Assembly (NCBI RefSeq): GCF_010692555.1
Contig: NZ_JAAHHG010000014.1
Coordinates: 1-32,657 of the forward strand
Source of the DNA: Okeania sp. SIO3B5
GTDB lineage: Bacteria; Cyanobacteriota; Cyanobacteriia; Cyanobacteriales; Microcoleaceae
Direction of reading: 5' to 3'
DNA: 32,657 bases
The notes under the pieces were generated by a model. The model worked only from the letters and a program-made list of their open reading frames with translations. It did no database searches and was not told the DNA's origin. Numbering within the stretch: the stretch's first letter is position 1; every line of letters begins with the position of its first letter. Position numbers and translations under genes: made by a program. Shown here one piece after another: positions 10,305-18,195 of the stretch.

Positions 10305-10907
10305 ATGAACGTTTTTCGGATTGGAATAGCTGGCCCAGTAGGCTCAGGTAAAACAGCTTTAGTTGATGCCTTATGTAAGTCAATGCGACAAGAATATAAT
10401 ATTGCAGTTGTCACCAATGATATTTATACCCAAGAAGATGCCCAATTTTTGGTGCGAAGCCAAGCATTAGATAGTTCGCATATAATAGGAGTAGAAACAG
10501 GTGGTTGTCCTCATACAGCTATCAGGGAAGATGCTTCTATTAATCTTATTGCTATTGAGCAGTTAGAAAATAAATTTACCGATCTAGACTTAGTATTTGT
10601 CGAAAGTGGCGGTGATAACTTAGCAGCAACTTTTAGTCCCGAGCTAGTCGATCTAACAATCTATGTGATTGATGTAGCTGCTGGTGATAAAATACCCAGA
10701 AAAGGAGGTCCAGGTATTACTAAATCCGATCTACTTGTGATTAATAAAATTGACCTTGCTCCCCATGTAGGAGCAGACCTGAATATTATGGAAAAAGATA
10801 CTAAAAAGATGCGAGGCGATCGCCCTTTTGTCTTTACTAACCTCAAAACAAAAGTTGGTTTAGAAGCAGTTTTAGACTTTATCCACAGATATCTAATTGT
10901 AGATTAA
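10305..10907 (+). CDS. ureG: Urease accessory GTPase UreG
   Basis: SIMIBI-class GTPase that powers nickel insertion into urease. The P-loop [10 protein letters not shown] is at residues 10-19, a Walker B-like [18 protein letters not shown] follows, the metal-binding CPH is in [11 protein letters not shown], and the guanine-specificity motif is NKIDLA. The 200-aa length is exact for the family. It is the last gene of the ureEFG series here and carries a HIP1-like site inside. No other urease gene follows. Confidence 0.97.
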   Translation: MNVFRIGIAGPVGSGKTALVDALCKSMRQEYNIAVVTNDIYTQEDAQFLVRSQALDSSHIIGVETGGCPHTAIREDASINLIAIEQLENKFTDLDLVFVESGGDNLAATFSPELVDLTIYVIDVAAGDKIPRKGGPGITKSDLLVINKIDLAPHVGADLNIMEKDTKKMRGDRPFVFTNLKTKVGLEAVLDFIHRYLIVD

Positions 10908-10941
10908 AGAAGTGGTTAGCACTCAGTAATCAGTAGAATCA

Positions 10942-11062
10942 TTTTTTTTACGCCCTATAAGGGGATTTTAACCCCTCCTCAACCATCCAGCGCTTGGGTT
11001 GCTGGAGATTTTTACCCAGAGCTGCTAAAAGCTGATAGCTGATAGCTAAAAGCTGATAGCTT
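10942..11062. repeat. Hairpin repeat plus AGCTGAT array
   Basis: The block from TTTTTTTTACG through TTTTTACCC (about 10942-11020) is homologous to 20211-20290 and contains stem-loops in both. An AGCTGAT-type tandem array follows (11028-11062). Confidence 0.6.
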
Positions 11063-11095
11063 AACTCAATTTTCCTAACTCTATTAACTTAAAAC

Positions 11096-11515
11096 ATGAA
11101 TAATATTTGGCAACGTTTGAAAAGTTTACCTTGGCAAGAACTCTTTTTAGTAAGTTTCATTGCTACTTTAGCAGTTGTAGCAACAGAAGTATTATTAATC
11201 TTAAGCTTCACTTATTTTTTTGCGCTCCTGAAACCATTAAGTATGCTATTTTCCTCTCCAATTTTTGGGGTGTTAATACCTATAGGAGCAGCAGTAGGAA
11301 TGGGAGCATTAGCAGTTTATTTATTAGAATTCTGGCAAAAGCAGTGGCTATTGAACAATTCTAGTCTTTGGGCGCTAGTTTTATGTTTATTTATTGGGTT
11401 ATTATTAAAGTCTTTATTTCCTCTGCCTCCTGTATTAGTTACTGTATCTAGAGCTTCATTAATAAGTCTAGCTATAGGGGTTTTCTGGAAAGGAAGACCT
11501 TATTGGCGACGTTAA
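11096..11515 (+). CDS. Small integral membrane protein, function unknown
   Basis: 139-aa very hydrophobic protein with about four predicted membrane segments: residues 15-45 (ELFLVSFIATLAVVATEVLL), about 52-75, 90-108 (SLWALVLCLFIGLLL) and 112-130. The termini are short and basic (KGRPYWRR at the end). I do not recognise a family. It follows ureG on the same strand about 190 bp later, but the gap contains repeats, so no functional link to urease can be claimed. Confidence 0.65.
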   Translation: MNNIWQRLKSLPWQELFLVSFIATLAVVATEVLLILSFTYFFALLKPLSMLFSSPIFGVLIPIGAAVGMGALAVYLLEFWQKQWLLNNSSLWALVLCLFIGLLLKSLFPLPPVLVTVSRASLISLAIGVFWKGRPYWRR

Positions 11516-12700
11516 AAAAATTATGAGCGTTGCTGAATTAATGTATGATATTAGTCTTAATTACTTAGGAGTCAGGTAGGGGAGCCGTCGGTAGGGCTTG
11601 TAACTGTTGGCTAAAATCTGGTATAATCTATAAAAATCTGGGATTATCTGTTTTATGTTACTAGGATTCCAAACTGAACTGCACCCAAATAAACAGCAAA
11701 AAACATTACTGGCTAAACACGCAGGTGTAGCCCGTCACGCTTGGAATTGGGGATTATGGTTAACCAGAAATATATTGAATCATAACCACCATAATCCAGA
11801 CAGCAAACTTAAGTTTCCTACTGCCATTGACTTACATAAGCTTTTGGTATCAATGGTTAAACCAAAAAACTATTGGTATTATGAAGTGTCTAAGTGCGCT
11901 CCGAGCTATGCTTTGAGATATTTATCTCTAGCTTGGAAACGTTGCTTTAACAAAGTGTCTGGCCAACCTAAATTTAAGAAAAAAGCCAGGGATAATAGTT
12001 TTACTCTAGACGGTTCAATCACAGTAGGTTTTAATCGTATCAAACTACCTCGAATTGGATGGATTAAAACCTATGAAATACTGCCAGGCAATGTTACTCT
12101 GTCGTCTGTAACTATTAGCAAAACAGCAGATAAATGGTTTGTTAGTTTCGCTCTGAGAAGCAGAGCCTCAAATTACTGAAAAATCTGTAGATGTAGTTGG
12201 TGTTGATTTAGGAGTAAAAACTTTAGCAACATTGTCAACAGGGGAAGTATTCGATGGTGCTAAACATATGCAAAAATTTAGAATCCAAACTATCACGATT
12301 ACAATACCTAAACAGACATAAAACTAAGTTCTCGAACAACTGGAAAAAAGCACAGCTAAAAGTAGCTAGGCTACACAGTAGGATAGCCAAAATCAGAAAA
12401 GATACATTGCATAAACGCGCCTACCTATTTGGCTAAAAACCACAGCCAGATAGTAATAGAGGACCTTAATGTATCAGGGATGATGGCAAATCACAAGCTA
12501 GCTAAGGCTGTTGGCGACATGGGTTTTTATGAATTCAGAAGACAGTTAGAGTACAAGTGTGAGTTATATGGTTCTAAGTTAATCATTGTTGATAGATGGT
12601 TTCCTAGTTCTAAAACTTGCAGTAGGTGTGGAACTGTTAAAGAGTCTCTGTCTTTATCGGAGCGTGTATTCAACTGTGAACACTGCAATTTTAGCTGTGA

Positions 12701-12726
12701 TTGCTCCGCAACGCTAGCGCGAACGA
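12701..12726. repeat. 26-bp palindromic repeat inserted in tnpB, copy 1
   Basis: TTGCTCCGCAACGCTAGCGC followed by GAACGA. It interrupts the codons for the RuvC-III motif. The second copy at 12766-12791 differs by one base. Confidence 0.8.
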
Positions 12727-12765
12727 GACTTAAATGCAGCGTTAAATTTAGCTATGGCGGTCAGT

Positions 12766-12791
12766 TTGCTCCGCAACGCTAACGCGAACGA
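12766..12791. repeat. 26-bp palindromic repeat inserted in tnpB, copy 2
   Basis: Same sequence as 12701-12726 except AACGCTAAC for AACGCTAGC. It lies near the 3' end of the tnpB remnant. Confidence 0.8.
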
Positions 12792-12923
12792 CCGTGACAG
12801 CTTGTGGACTGGACAGGCGCCGACGTTGCCAGATTGAAGCAAGAATAGAACAGATTATTTATAGAAAATCATAGATTTATATAGATAATCATAGGTTTCT
12901 AAGAACGGCAACGTACAGGAGTC

Positions 12924-13073
12924 ATATCATGTCCGTTGGTATCGTTTGTGTATAAAGTTGGGGAAATATCTAGCGCCATATAAGGTTTTTCCTTTTCTTA
13001 AAGCTTCTTCCTTCTTCCTTCTTCCTTCTTCCTTACCTTCTCTATACAATACCGATGCTACCGGACATGATAT
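12924..13073. mobile_element. CATGTCCGG-family miniature element A
   Basis: 150 bp with inverted ends. The left end begins ATATCATGTCCG. The right end reads ATATCATGTCCGGTAGCATC on the minus strand. It contains a TTCCTTC array (13005-13034) and no coding potential. It interrupts an AGGAGTC/CAGGAGGG context that is continuous in the related element at 8171-8358. Confidence 0.7.
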
Positions 13074-13321
13074 CAGGAGGGAAGAAAGAAGAAGAAAGAG
13101 GAATAGAAGAAGAAAGTTTTTTGGTCGTGGAGCGCGGAACAGATTTCTATCGCGCTCTTACTTAATATAATAGTTTTCATAAGGCATACAGTACATCAAT
13201 GATCCCCCGCGCATCCCCCTTAAAAAGGGGGACTTCCAGTTCCCCCCTTTTCAAGGGGGGTTAGGGGGGATCTCCTGACTCCTCTGTTGTTATTTATAAC
13301 TATTCAACCGGACATCATATT
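13074..13321. other. Repeat debris with C/G-rich hairpin
   Basis: 13074-13165 resembles the right half of the element at 8171-8358 (GGGAAGAAA..., AAGTTTTTT, CTCTTA). 13203-13272 holds CCCCCTTAAAAAGGGGG and related palindromes, an intergenic repeat often seen in cyanobacteria. 13301-13320 is one end (TATTCAACCGGACATCATAT) of the CATGTCCGG family. No gene is supported. Confidence 0.55.
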
Positions 13322-13582
13322 AGACATCCTTTGTATAGCGGTTTAATTTTCTTGACTCTCGGTTGGAGCGTTTTTCAACTTAGCTTGTCTCATTTTGTAG
13401 CTGTTATTGTAATTTTTTTATTTCTTGATCTGAAAGCAAGGCGAGAAGAAACCTGGTTAAGTGAAAAATATCCAGAATATTCAGATTATCAACAACGGGT
13501 TATTTCAGTTATCAGTTATCAGTTATCAGTTATCAATTATCAGTTATCAGTTGTAAAAAAATTAATTCCAAGGATTTATTAA
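13322..13582 (+). pseudogene. C-terminal fragment of an isoprenylcysteine-methyltransferase-like protein
   Basis: The translation starts abruptly inside the family motif RHPLYSGLIFLTLGW and continues with a membrane segment and LDLKARREETWLSEKYPEYS and DYQQRV. This is the C-terminal half of ICMT/PEMT-type integral membrane methyltransferases. The N-terminal half is missing: upstream DNA is a CATGTCCGG-type repeat end. Between QQRV and the closing KKLIPRIY an AGTTATC heptamer array adds about 18 residues (ISVISYQLSV-like) in frame. Truncation plus repeat expansion argue for a dead gene. Confidence 0.75.
13503..13550. repeat. AGTTATC heptamer array inside the gene fragment
   Basis: About six copies of CAGTTAT/CAATTAT. 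The same unit occurs at 20293-20325. Confidence 0.85.
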
Positions 13583-13948
13583 TCAAGTATTAATTCACAA
13601 GATTTGGTTATGAGCAGTGATTTATTTATTATAAATATAATGAAATAATAAAAACAGTATATTAAATAACATTTAATCAATACTTATTATTTTCATAACA
13701 ATTTTTTAAAGTAATTCTACTGAATATTCTGCTAAACTGTGAATAATAGTAATTTTTTCAGCTTCAATTATTTGATTTTTGGAATAACAAATTTTGGCGA
13801 TAAAAGCTAGTTATTTTAAACAAATATCAACAGATTTCATCTAATCTTCACAATACTAGGATAAAAATTAAAGTAATTGTGAAAATTTGCAAAATCAGGC
13901 CAAATTGACTATACAAGAAAGTGAGATCGAAGTTAGACTGAAAATATA
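13583..13948. other. A/T-rich intergenic region
   Basis: Only A/T-rich DNA without repeats I recognise or coding signal. It presumably contains the promoter of the following gene. Confidence 0.5.
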
Positions 13949-13984
13949 TTGACAGAGCTAGTTTATATATCAGACAATCTAATT

Positions 13985-14299
13985 ATGAGTTCTATTACAG
14001 GTATTTCACACCAAGCCACTCAAGCAAACCATAACTACCTAGATAAACTACTGCAACCAATTCGCGAATATCTTGATAGTGTAGAAATAAATAATCAAAA
14101 AATGGCACATTTGCTGTGTCACTTGATCCCGGCTCAATGCCCTTTTGAGAGAGATGTGAAACTATTCGGACATCTACTATTTCATATTCCTGCAATGTGT
14201 AAACTTAATCCTTTGTATGACCAATTTATCGGCTTACGATTTCGTGCTTTAACTTTTCTAGCGGATGTTTGTGGAGAGGATATTACGGGTTATTGTTAA
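13985..14299 (+). CDS. Mo-dependent nitrogenase C-terminal-domain family protein
   Basis: Small cytoplasmic protein (104 aa from ATG 13985) of the cyanobacterial Mo-nitrogenase C-terminal (Mo-nitro_C) family. The signature LLQPIREYLDSVEI...LCHLIPAQCPFERDVKLFG...HIPAMCKLNPLYDQF...LRFRALTFLADVCGED covers nearly the whole protein. It has five conserved-looking Cys residues. The biochemical role is not established. The family name comes from its occurrence as a C-terminal domain in some nitrogenase-linked proteins, and standalone copies occur in cyanobacteria. An upstream TTG (13949) could extend it by 12 residues, but the ATG is preferred. No nif genes are near. Confidence 0.88.
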   Translation: MSSITGISHQATQANHNYLDKLLQPIREYLDSVEINNQKMAHLLCHLIPAQCPFERDVKLFGHLLFHIPAMCKLNPLYDQFIGLRFRALTFLADVCGEDITGYC

Positions 14300-14376
14300 A
14301 ATATACTTTTGGATTTTAAATACTTGCTTCTAAATTTTCTCTTATAGTAGCTCAATGATATTTAGGTTATACTACC

Positions 14377-14409
14377 AAGAGCTTAGTTTTTCTATGGAAC
14401 TAGGCTCTT
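14377..14409 (+). terminator. Intrinsic terminator after the Mo-nitro_C-domain gene
   Basis: AAGAGCTTAGTT and AACTAGGCTCTT form a nearly perfect 12-bp stem followed by TCTTATT, about 80 nt after the stop codon. Confidence 0.7.
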
Positions 14410-14492
14410 TCTTATTGTCGAACGCGATCGCAAAAGGCAGAAGGCAGAAGGAAAAATCTGGCGTTGTCTGAGTTTTAAGCTTTTGATATTTC

Positions 14493-14689
14493 CAGGACTT
14501 ATACTAAATCCGGTTTATAAAGAACCGTTATTGTGAAGGTAAGGCAGAAGGCAGAAGGGTTAGAGAAGAATTTGAAAAACGGACTTTTGATAACCGGATG
14601 TGGTATTACCCGTAACCTCCACATAAAGTAGGGGTTAACGGCCGTTAACCCCTAAAAATGCTATATAATTTCCTCTTTTGCGTAAGTCC
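14493..14689. mobile_element. GGACTTA-ended element containing an ATCCGGTT-type element
   Basis: The outer ends GGACTTATAC and GCGTAAGTCC are partial inverted repeats of the GGACTTACGCA type common in cyanobacteria. Inside, ATACTAAATCCGGTTTAT (14501) and GATAACCGGATGTGGTAT (to about 14608) form another inverted pair, with GAAGGCA repeats between them. A 22-bp perfect palindrome with half-site GGGGTTAACGG lies at 14631-14652. Confidence 0.5.
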
Positions 14690-14740
14690 CGAGCAGTTAT
14701 CAGAATAAAAAATCTAGGACTTCAGCAAATATGCTACACA

Positions 14741-14945
14741 CAAACATGATAAAATTTGACTACTCCCCGCAGCTGTTGCCGAGGGGATTCTAAGTTGATA
14801 CTACGCAACAGGATAAATCCATGTTGCTTCGTTTTTTCGAGCGCTGACCAAAGATATAATCTTTGGGGACAATTTCCGCGGTGCCCCTACACAGTCGGCT
14901 TAAGTTTAACCCTAGCCTTCTGCTTACTTTATGTCTTAACATTTG
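14741..14945. other. Possible IS200/IS605-type end remnant
   Basis: GACTACTCCCCGCAG...GAGGGGATTCTAAG has the CTCCCC/GGGGATTCT hairpin form I associate with ends of cyanobacterial IS200/IS605 elements. The rest has no coding signal despite short open frames. This is recognition by eye only. Confidence 0.3.
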
Positions 14946-15099
14946 TATATTAAGATAATAGCACAGGACAACTTTAGTTGTCTAGTCTAAACGACTCGCT
15001 TGTTTTCATCCCCCGGTTAAAACACGCTTGCTCTCAACGTCGCTTTTCGGTAATATCCAAATTTTTTTCCTTCCTACTTCTGTCTTCCGTCTTTAACTA

Positions 15100-16116
15100 A
15101 TGGCAAAATCCCTAAAACCTGAAGCATTTTTCCAAACACCAGGAGTCATTCTCGATGTCCGTAGTCCCGGCGAATATGCTCAAGGTCATATTCCTGGAGC
15201 TGTTAATTTTCCTCTATTTAATAATGATGAACGTGCCTTGGTGGGAACTTGCTATAAACAAAAAGGTAAAGATGAAGCAGTCGAATTAGGGTTAGCGATC
15301 GTCGGTCCGAAATTAGCTGATTTTGTTGCCCGTGCCAAGGTATTAGCTCCAGAACGTCAAGTTAGAATTCACTGTTGGCGGGGTGGAATGCGTAGCGCTT
15401 CAGTTGGTTGGTTACTAGAAACTGCTGGATTTAATGTGGCTCTACTTATTGGCGGTTATAAAGGGTTTCGACGTTGGACGCTTTCTCTATTTTCGGTTCC
15501 CCAAAAAATGATTATTCTAGGGGGAATGACTGGCAGTGGTAAAACAGAGATATTGTCTGTTCTGGGTTCTATGGGAGAACAAGTGTTAGACTTGGAAGCT
15601 CTTGCTAACCATCGGGGTAGTAGTTTCGGTGCTTTGGGGCAGTTACCTCAACCTACTAATGAGCAATTTTGGAATGCGATCGCCATGGAATGGGCAAAAT
15701 TCGACCGGAGTCAAGTTTTATGGGTTGAAGCAGAGAGTAAGCGTATTGGAATGTGTCGTATTCCCCAAGATATTTTTGAGCAAATGGAAAGGGCGAAAGT
15801 TATTGAGATAAGTCGCAGTCGTCAGGAAAGAGTAGCATTTTTGGTCGAAATTTATGGAGAAGCGGATATTAATGATTTGATTGCTGCAACCGAACGTATT
15901 AGGAGGCGGTTAGGAGGTGCACGGGCGCAAAAAGCAATTAATTGTCTGAGGGAAGGGAATTTGGCAGCAGCTTCAGATTTAATTCTTCACTATTATGACA
16001 AGACCTATACTTATGATTTGGAAAAAAGAGGAGTTAGTATTCATAAAGTAGATGTTTCTGGTTTGTCGGCAGTTGATGCTGCCATTTTGGTGCGGGATAA
16101 AAGTCAACAGATATAG
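15100..16116 (+). CDS. mnmH: tRNA 2-selenouridine/geranyl-2-thiouridine synthase MnmH
   Basis: Converts 2-thiouridine at the tRNA wobble position (Lys, Glu, Gln tRNAs) through geranylation to 2-selenouridine. An N-terminal rhodanese domain (about 1-130) has VRSPGEYAQGHIPGA and the active-site Cys92 in HCWRGGMRS. A P-loop domain follows with GGMTGSGKTE (141-150). The 338-aa length and domain order match MnmH (SelU/YbbB). No selD lies nearby, so the selenium supply must come from elsewhere or the enzyme may only geranylate. It is a single gene in repeat-rich DNA, and the start follows CTTTAACTA without a strong ribosome site. Confidence 0.95.
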   Translation: MAKSLKPEAFFQTPGVILDVRSPGEYAQGHIPGAVNFPLFNNDERALVGTCYKQKGKDEAVELGLAIVGPKLADFVARAKVLAPERQVRIHCWRGGMRSASVGWLLETAGFNVALLIGGYKGFRRWTLSLFSVPQKMIILGGMTGSGKTEILSVLGSMGEQVLDLEALANHRGSSFGALGQLPQPTNEQFWNAIAMEWAKFDRSQVLWVEAESKRIGMCRIPQDIFEQMERAKVIEISRSRQERVAFLVEIYGEADINDLIAATERIRRRLGGARAQKAINCLREGNLAAASDLILHYYDKTYTYDLEKRGVSIHKVDVSGLSAVDAAILVRDKSQQI

Positions 16117-16421
<305 letters not shown>

Positions 16422-16880
16422 CTAAATTTGTGAGATTAAATAATTTGTTTCTATTGCCCACAAATCAAAGGCTGTAGGGAATAAGTTTAGTGAATTTAGG
16501 TCAATGACTTCCGACACAACAGAATCTTGCCTGACAGTATGGTTTAAACCGATAGCGTGTACTACTTCGTGAGATATCACATACTGTTGTAAATATTGAT
16601 TTTCAACATATAGCAATTCATCAGATAAGAAAATATCGCTGTTGATTGGACGATCTCCAGGGAAGTAAGCATAGCCAAGATAAGGAGTATTGAAATCTAT
16701 ACTAATTTTTATTTCTGCTGTATTGTAGTCTACTTGTTGAAAGTCTAAATAAGTTCTGCTTTCTATGTAGTTGAAAGTATTGTTAAATAAGGCTTGAAGT
16801 TGTGGTGTAATACTACTGTCATAGCCATAAGTTGCATTTGGACTTAAAGCAAGTCCAGTTAGAATATCGTAATCGTACAT
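16422..16880 (-). CDS. Small metzincin-like (serralysin/matrixin type) metalloprotease, degenerate
   Basis: 152-aa protein with the zinc motif HEVVHAIGLNH (residues 104-114), the full HExxHxxGxxH with catalytic Glu105. Upstream, FNTPYLGYAYFPGDRPINSD resembles the serralysin 'aGyAyyPg...gD' region, and the end LFPTAFDLWAIETNY resembles the serralysin 'lDiaAiqylYG' helix. There is no signal peptide, propeptide or calcium-repeat tail. The Met-turn SVMSY of serralysins is SVVSE here (120-124), so both the Met and the Tyr ligand are replaced. Activity is therefore uncertain. It is last of the minus-strand series and has a weak ribosome site. Confidence 0.75.
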   Translation of the reverse strand: MYDYDILTGLALSPNATYGYDSSITPQLQALFNNTFNYIESRTYLDFQQVDYNTAEIKISIDFNTPYLGYAYFPGDRPINSDIFLSDELLYVENQYLQQYVISHEVVHAIGLNHTVRQDSVVSEVIDLNSLNLFPTAFDLWAIETNYLISQI

Positions 16881-17157
16881 AACTAATTTTCAAGAGTAGA
16901 AAAAAAAGAAAGTAGTGATGCTACTTGTATTTACATCAAGCTAGTAATTTCTATAGTTAGAAATAGCATCCTACTCATTTAGGTGTTATTTGATGTCCAA
17001 TTGAATACTTACAACCGGTATTTCACAGCTAAAGCTGGTAGCGATCGCTCAGTTCTCACATTAGGAAAGGTTGAGTGTTACTGTAACAACCCAACCTATA
17101 ACCTAACAATTGAGAAAGCGCAGTGAGCTATTACTAAAGCACTTTACCAGTTATCTT

Positions 17158-17706
17158 TTAGGAGCGAGTAATGTGATACCGAACGTTGTAATCCCAGGTA
17201 GAAAAACCCAAACCTTTTTCACTCATTTTCCACTCTCGTGTTTCATTAGCTGGTCCTGTAGCAGAAATTTCTAATTCGGTAGAACCTAGTAAGTCGTCTT
17301 TATCAAGACTAGCGAGTATACCTATCCCTTTCGTAGCTACTTTAAGAATCGTTGCCGCAGTAGCTCCTTGTGGGCCTGTCGCTGCTAAAGCACCTGAAAC
17401 AGTATTAGTAATACTATTAACTGTATCAGCGTAACCATTATTCCAGTCTTTGGCAGCATCTTCGTCATAAGCTTGTAATCCGCCTTTGATACTTTCCCCT
17501 GATTGGATTTCTCCTTCAAATAAAAGGGCATCTTCTGGGCGAAAACTTTTTCTTTGCTGATCATTAATTTTGATAGGGTGCGTCAGGATTGGTTTTGTAA
17601 TTCCCCCACCAACTAAAGAACCAACAAGATAAAAATCGTCAGCTCCGGTTACATCTTCAGTATCTGCACAATAAACGTCAATCAATTCCACTTTGACTTT
17701 GACCAT
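17158..17706 (-). CDS. Uncharacterised protein, possibly C2-like/beta-sandwich
   Basis: 182 aa from the ATG at 17706, chosen because AGGAGAAAA stands six bases before it. An in-frame upstream start at 17820 would add 38 residues but lacks this. The N-terminal half (VKVELIDVYCADTED, TGADDFYLVGSLV, HPIKINDQQRK, LLFEGEIQSGESIKG, LQAYDEDAAKDWNN) alternates beta-like stretches with acidic loops, reminiscent of a calcium-binding C2-type fold. That is an impression, not a match. The middle has a Gly/Ala-rich hydrophobic run (SGALAATGPQGATAATILKV). A rearranged fragment of the same gene lies upstream of the patatin gene at about 19490-19560. It sits between the patatin and metalloprotease genes and could be a membrane- or Ca-binding partner. 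Confidence 0.65.
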   Translation of the reverse strand: MVKVKVELIDVYCADTEDVTGADDFYLVGSLVGGGITKPILTHPIKINDQQRKSFRPEDALLFEGEIQSGESIKGGLQAYDEDAAKDWNNGYADTVNSITNTVSGALAATGPQGATAATILKVATKGIGILASLDKDDLLGSTELEISATGPANETREWKMSEKGLGFSTWDYNVRYHITRS

Positions 17707-18195
17707 TTTTTCTCCTATGTGTTTTGTGTTTGCTTTATAAGGAACATATTTGCTAGTTCCATTATTAAGACGATCTACGATGTCAATTTCTGAATTTTTT
17801 TTGAAGTATTTGAGGATCAACTAAACCCCAGAACTTTTTTATGGCTCAGACAACAGTGAAATCAAACAATTACAGGACTTTTCAGGTTGATATCATGTCC
17901 GGTAGCATCGGTATTGTATAGCAAGAGTAGGGAACAGGGAACAGGGAAGAGTCAGGAATACCTAAGAGCAAGAAAAAAACTTAAATTTCCTGTAGATATT
18001 CACCTTTGGGTTTACACGCTCCGATACCAGCGGACATGATATGATTCACCACATTGCCACGACCAAAACTAAGTAGGGACGTTCTATGGAACGTCCCTAC
18101 AGTTGTCTACCTAAATGACAAATAATCACGCACTATTTCAGGTGAAACAATCCATTACAAGAACGACGATCGCACTGTTAGCCATTATTCGCCTC
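17707..18195. other. Gap with element B and GTAGGGACGTTC hairpin
   Basis: Contains CATGTCCGG-family element B (17890-18042) and a 12-bp perfect stem GTAGGGACGTTC / GAACGTCCCTAC at 18073-18100. No gene. Confidence 0.6.
17890..18042. mobile_element. CATGTCCGG-family miniature element B
   Basis: 153 bp. The left end is ATATCATGTCCGGTAGCATC. The right end, read on the minus strand, is ATATCATGTCCGCTGGTATC. The inverted terminal repeats extend over about 24 bp with few mismatches. Non-coding centre with GGGAACA repeats. Confidence 0.75.

Larger units (their letters stand above)
11655..12800 (+). pseudogene. Broken TnpB (IS200/IS605-type RNA-guided nuclease) gene
   Basis: Remains of an OrfB/TnpB protein, the compact RuvC-type nuclease of IS200/IS605 elements. 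Pieces lie in three frames: 11655-12179 (N-terminal part, ARHAWNWGLWL), about 12165-12265 (VVGVDLGVKTLATLS, first RuvC Asp), about 12262-12430 and 12429-12782 (VIEDLNVSGM with the catalytic Glu, then a zinc ribbon CSRCG...CEHC). There are at least three frameshifts. The last catalytic motif, CDRDLNAALN in relatives, is destroyed: a 26-bp repeat sits between CD and the DNA for DLNAALN. A second copy of the same repeat sits 39 bp further on. No tnpA lies beside it. The segment after the gene may still hold the guide-RNA region and right end. Confidence 0.85.

Noticed and set aside
8375-10907. Complete urease operon
   Set aside because: Only accessory genes E, F and G are present. No ureA, ureB, ureC or ureD is found in the window.
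11655-12800. Functional TnpB nuclease
   Set aside because: At least three frameshifts and an insertion in the last RuvC catalytic motif.
12946-13170. 74-residue open frame
   Set aside because: It crosses the inside and right end of miniature element A and adjoining repeat debris. No family features.
14756-14953. 65-residue open frame
   Set aside because: It starts at a non-ATG codon inside a probable insertion-element end. Composition is not protein-like.
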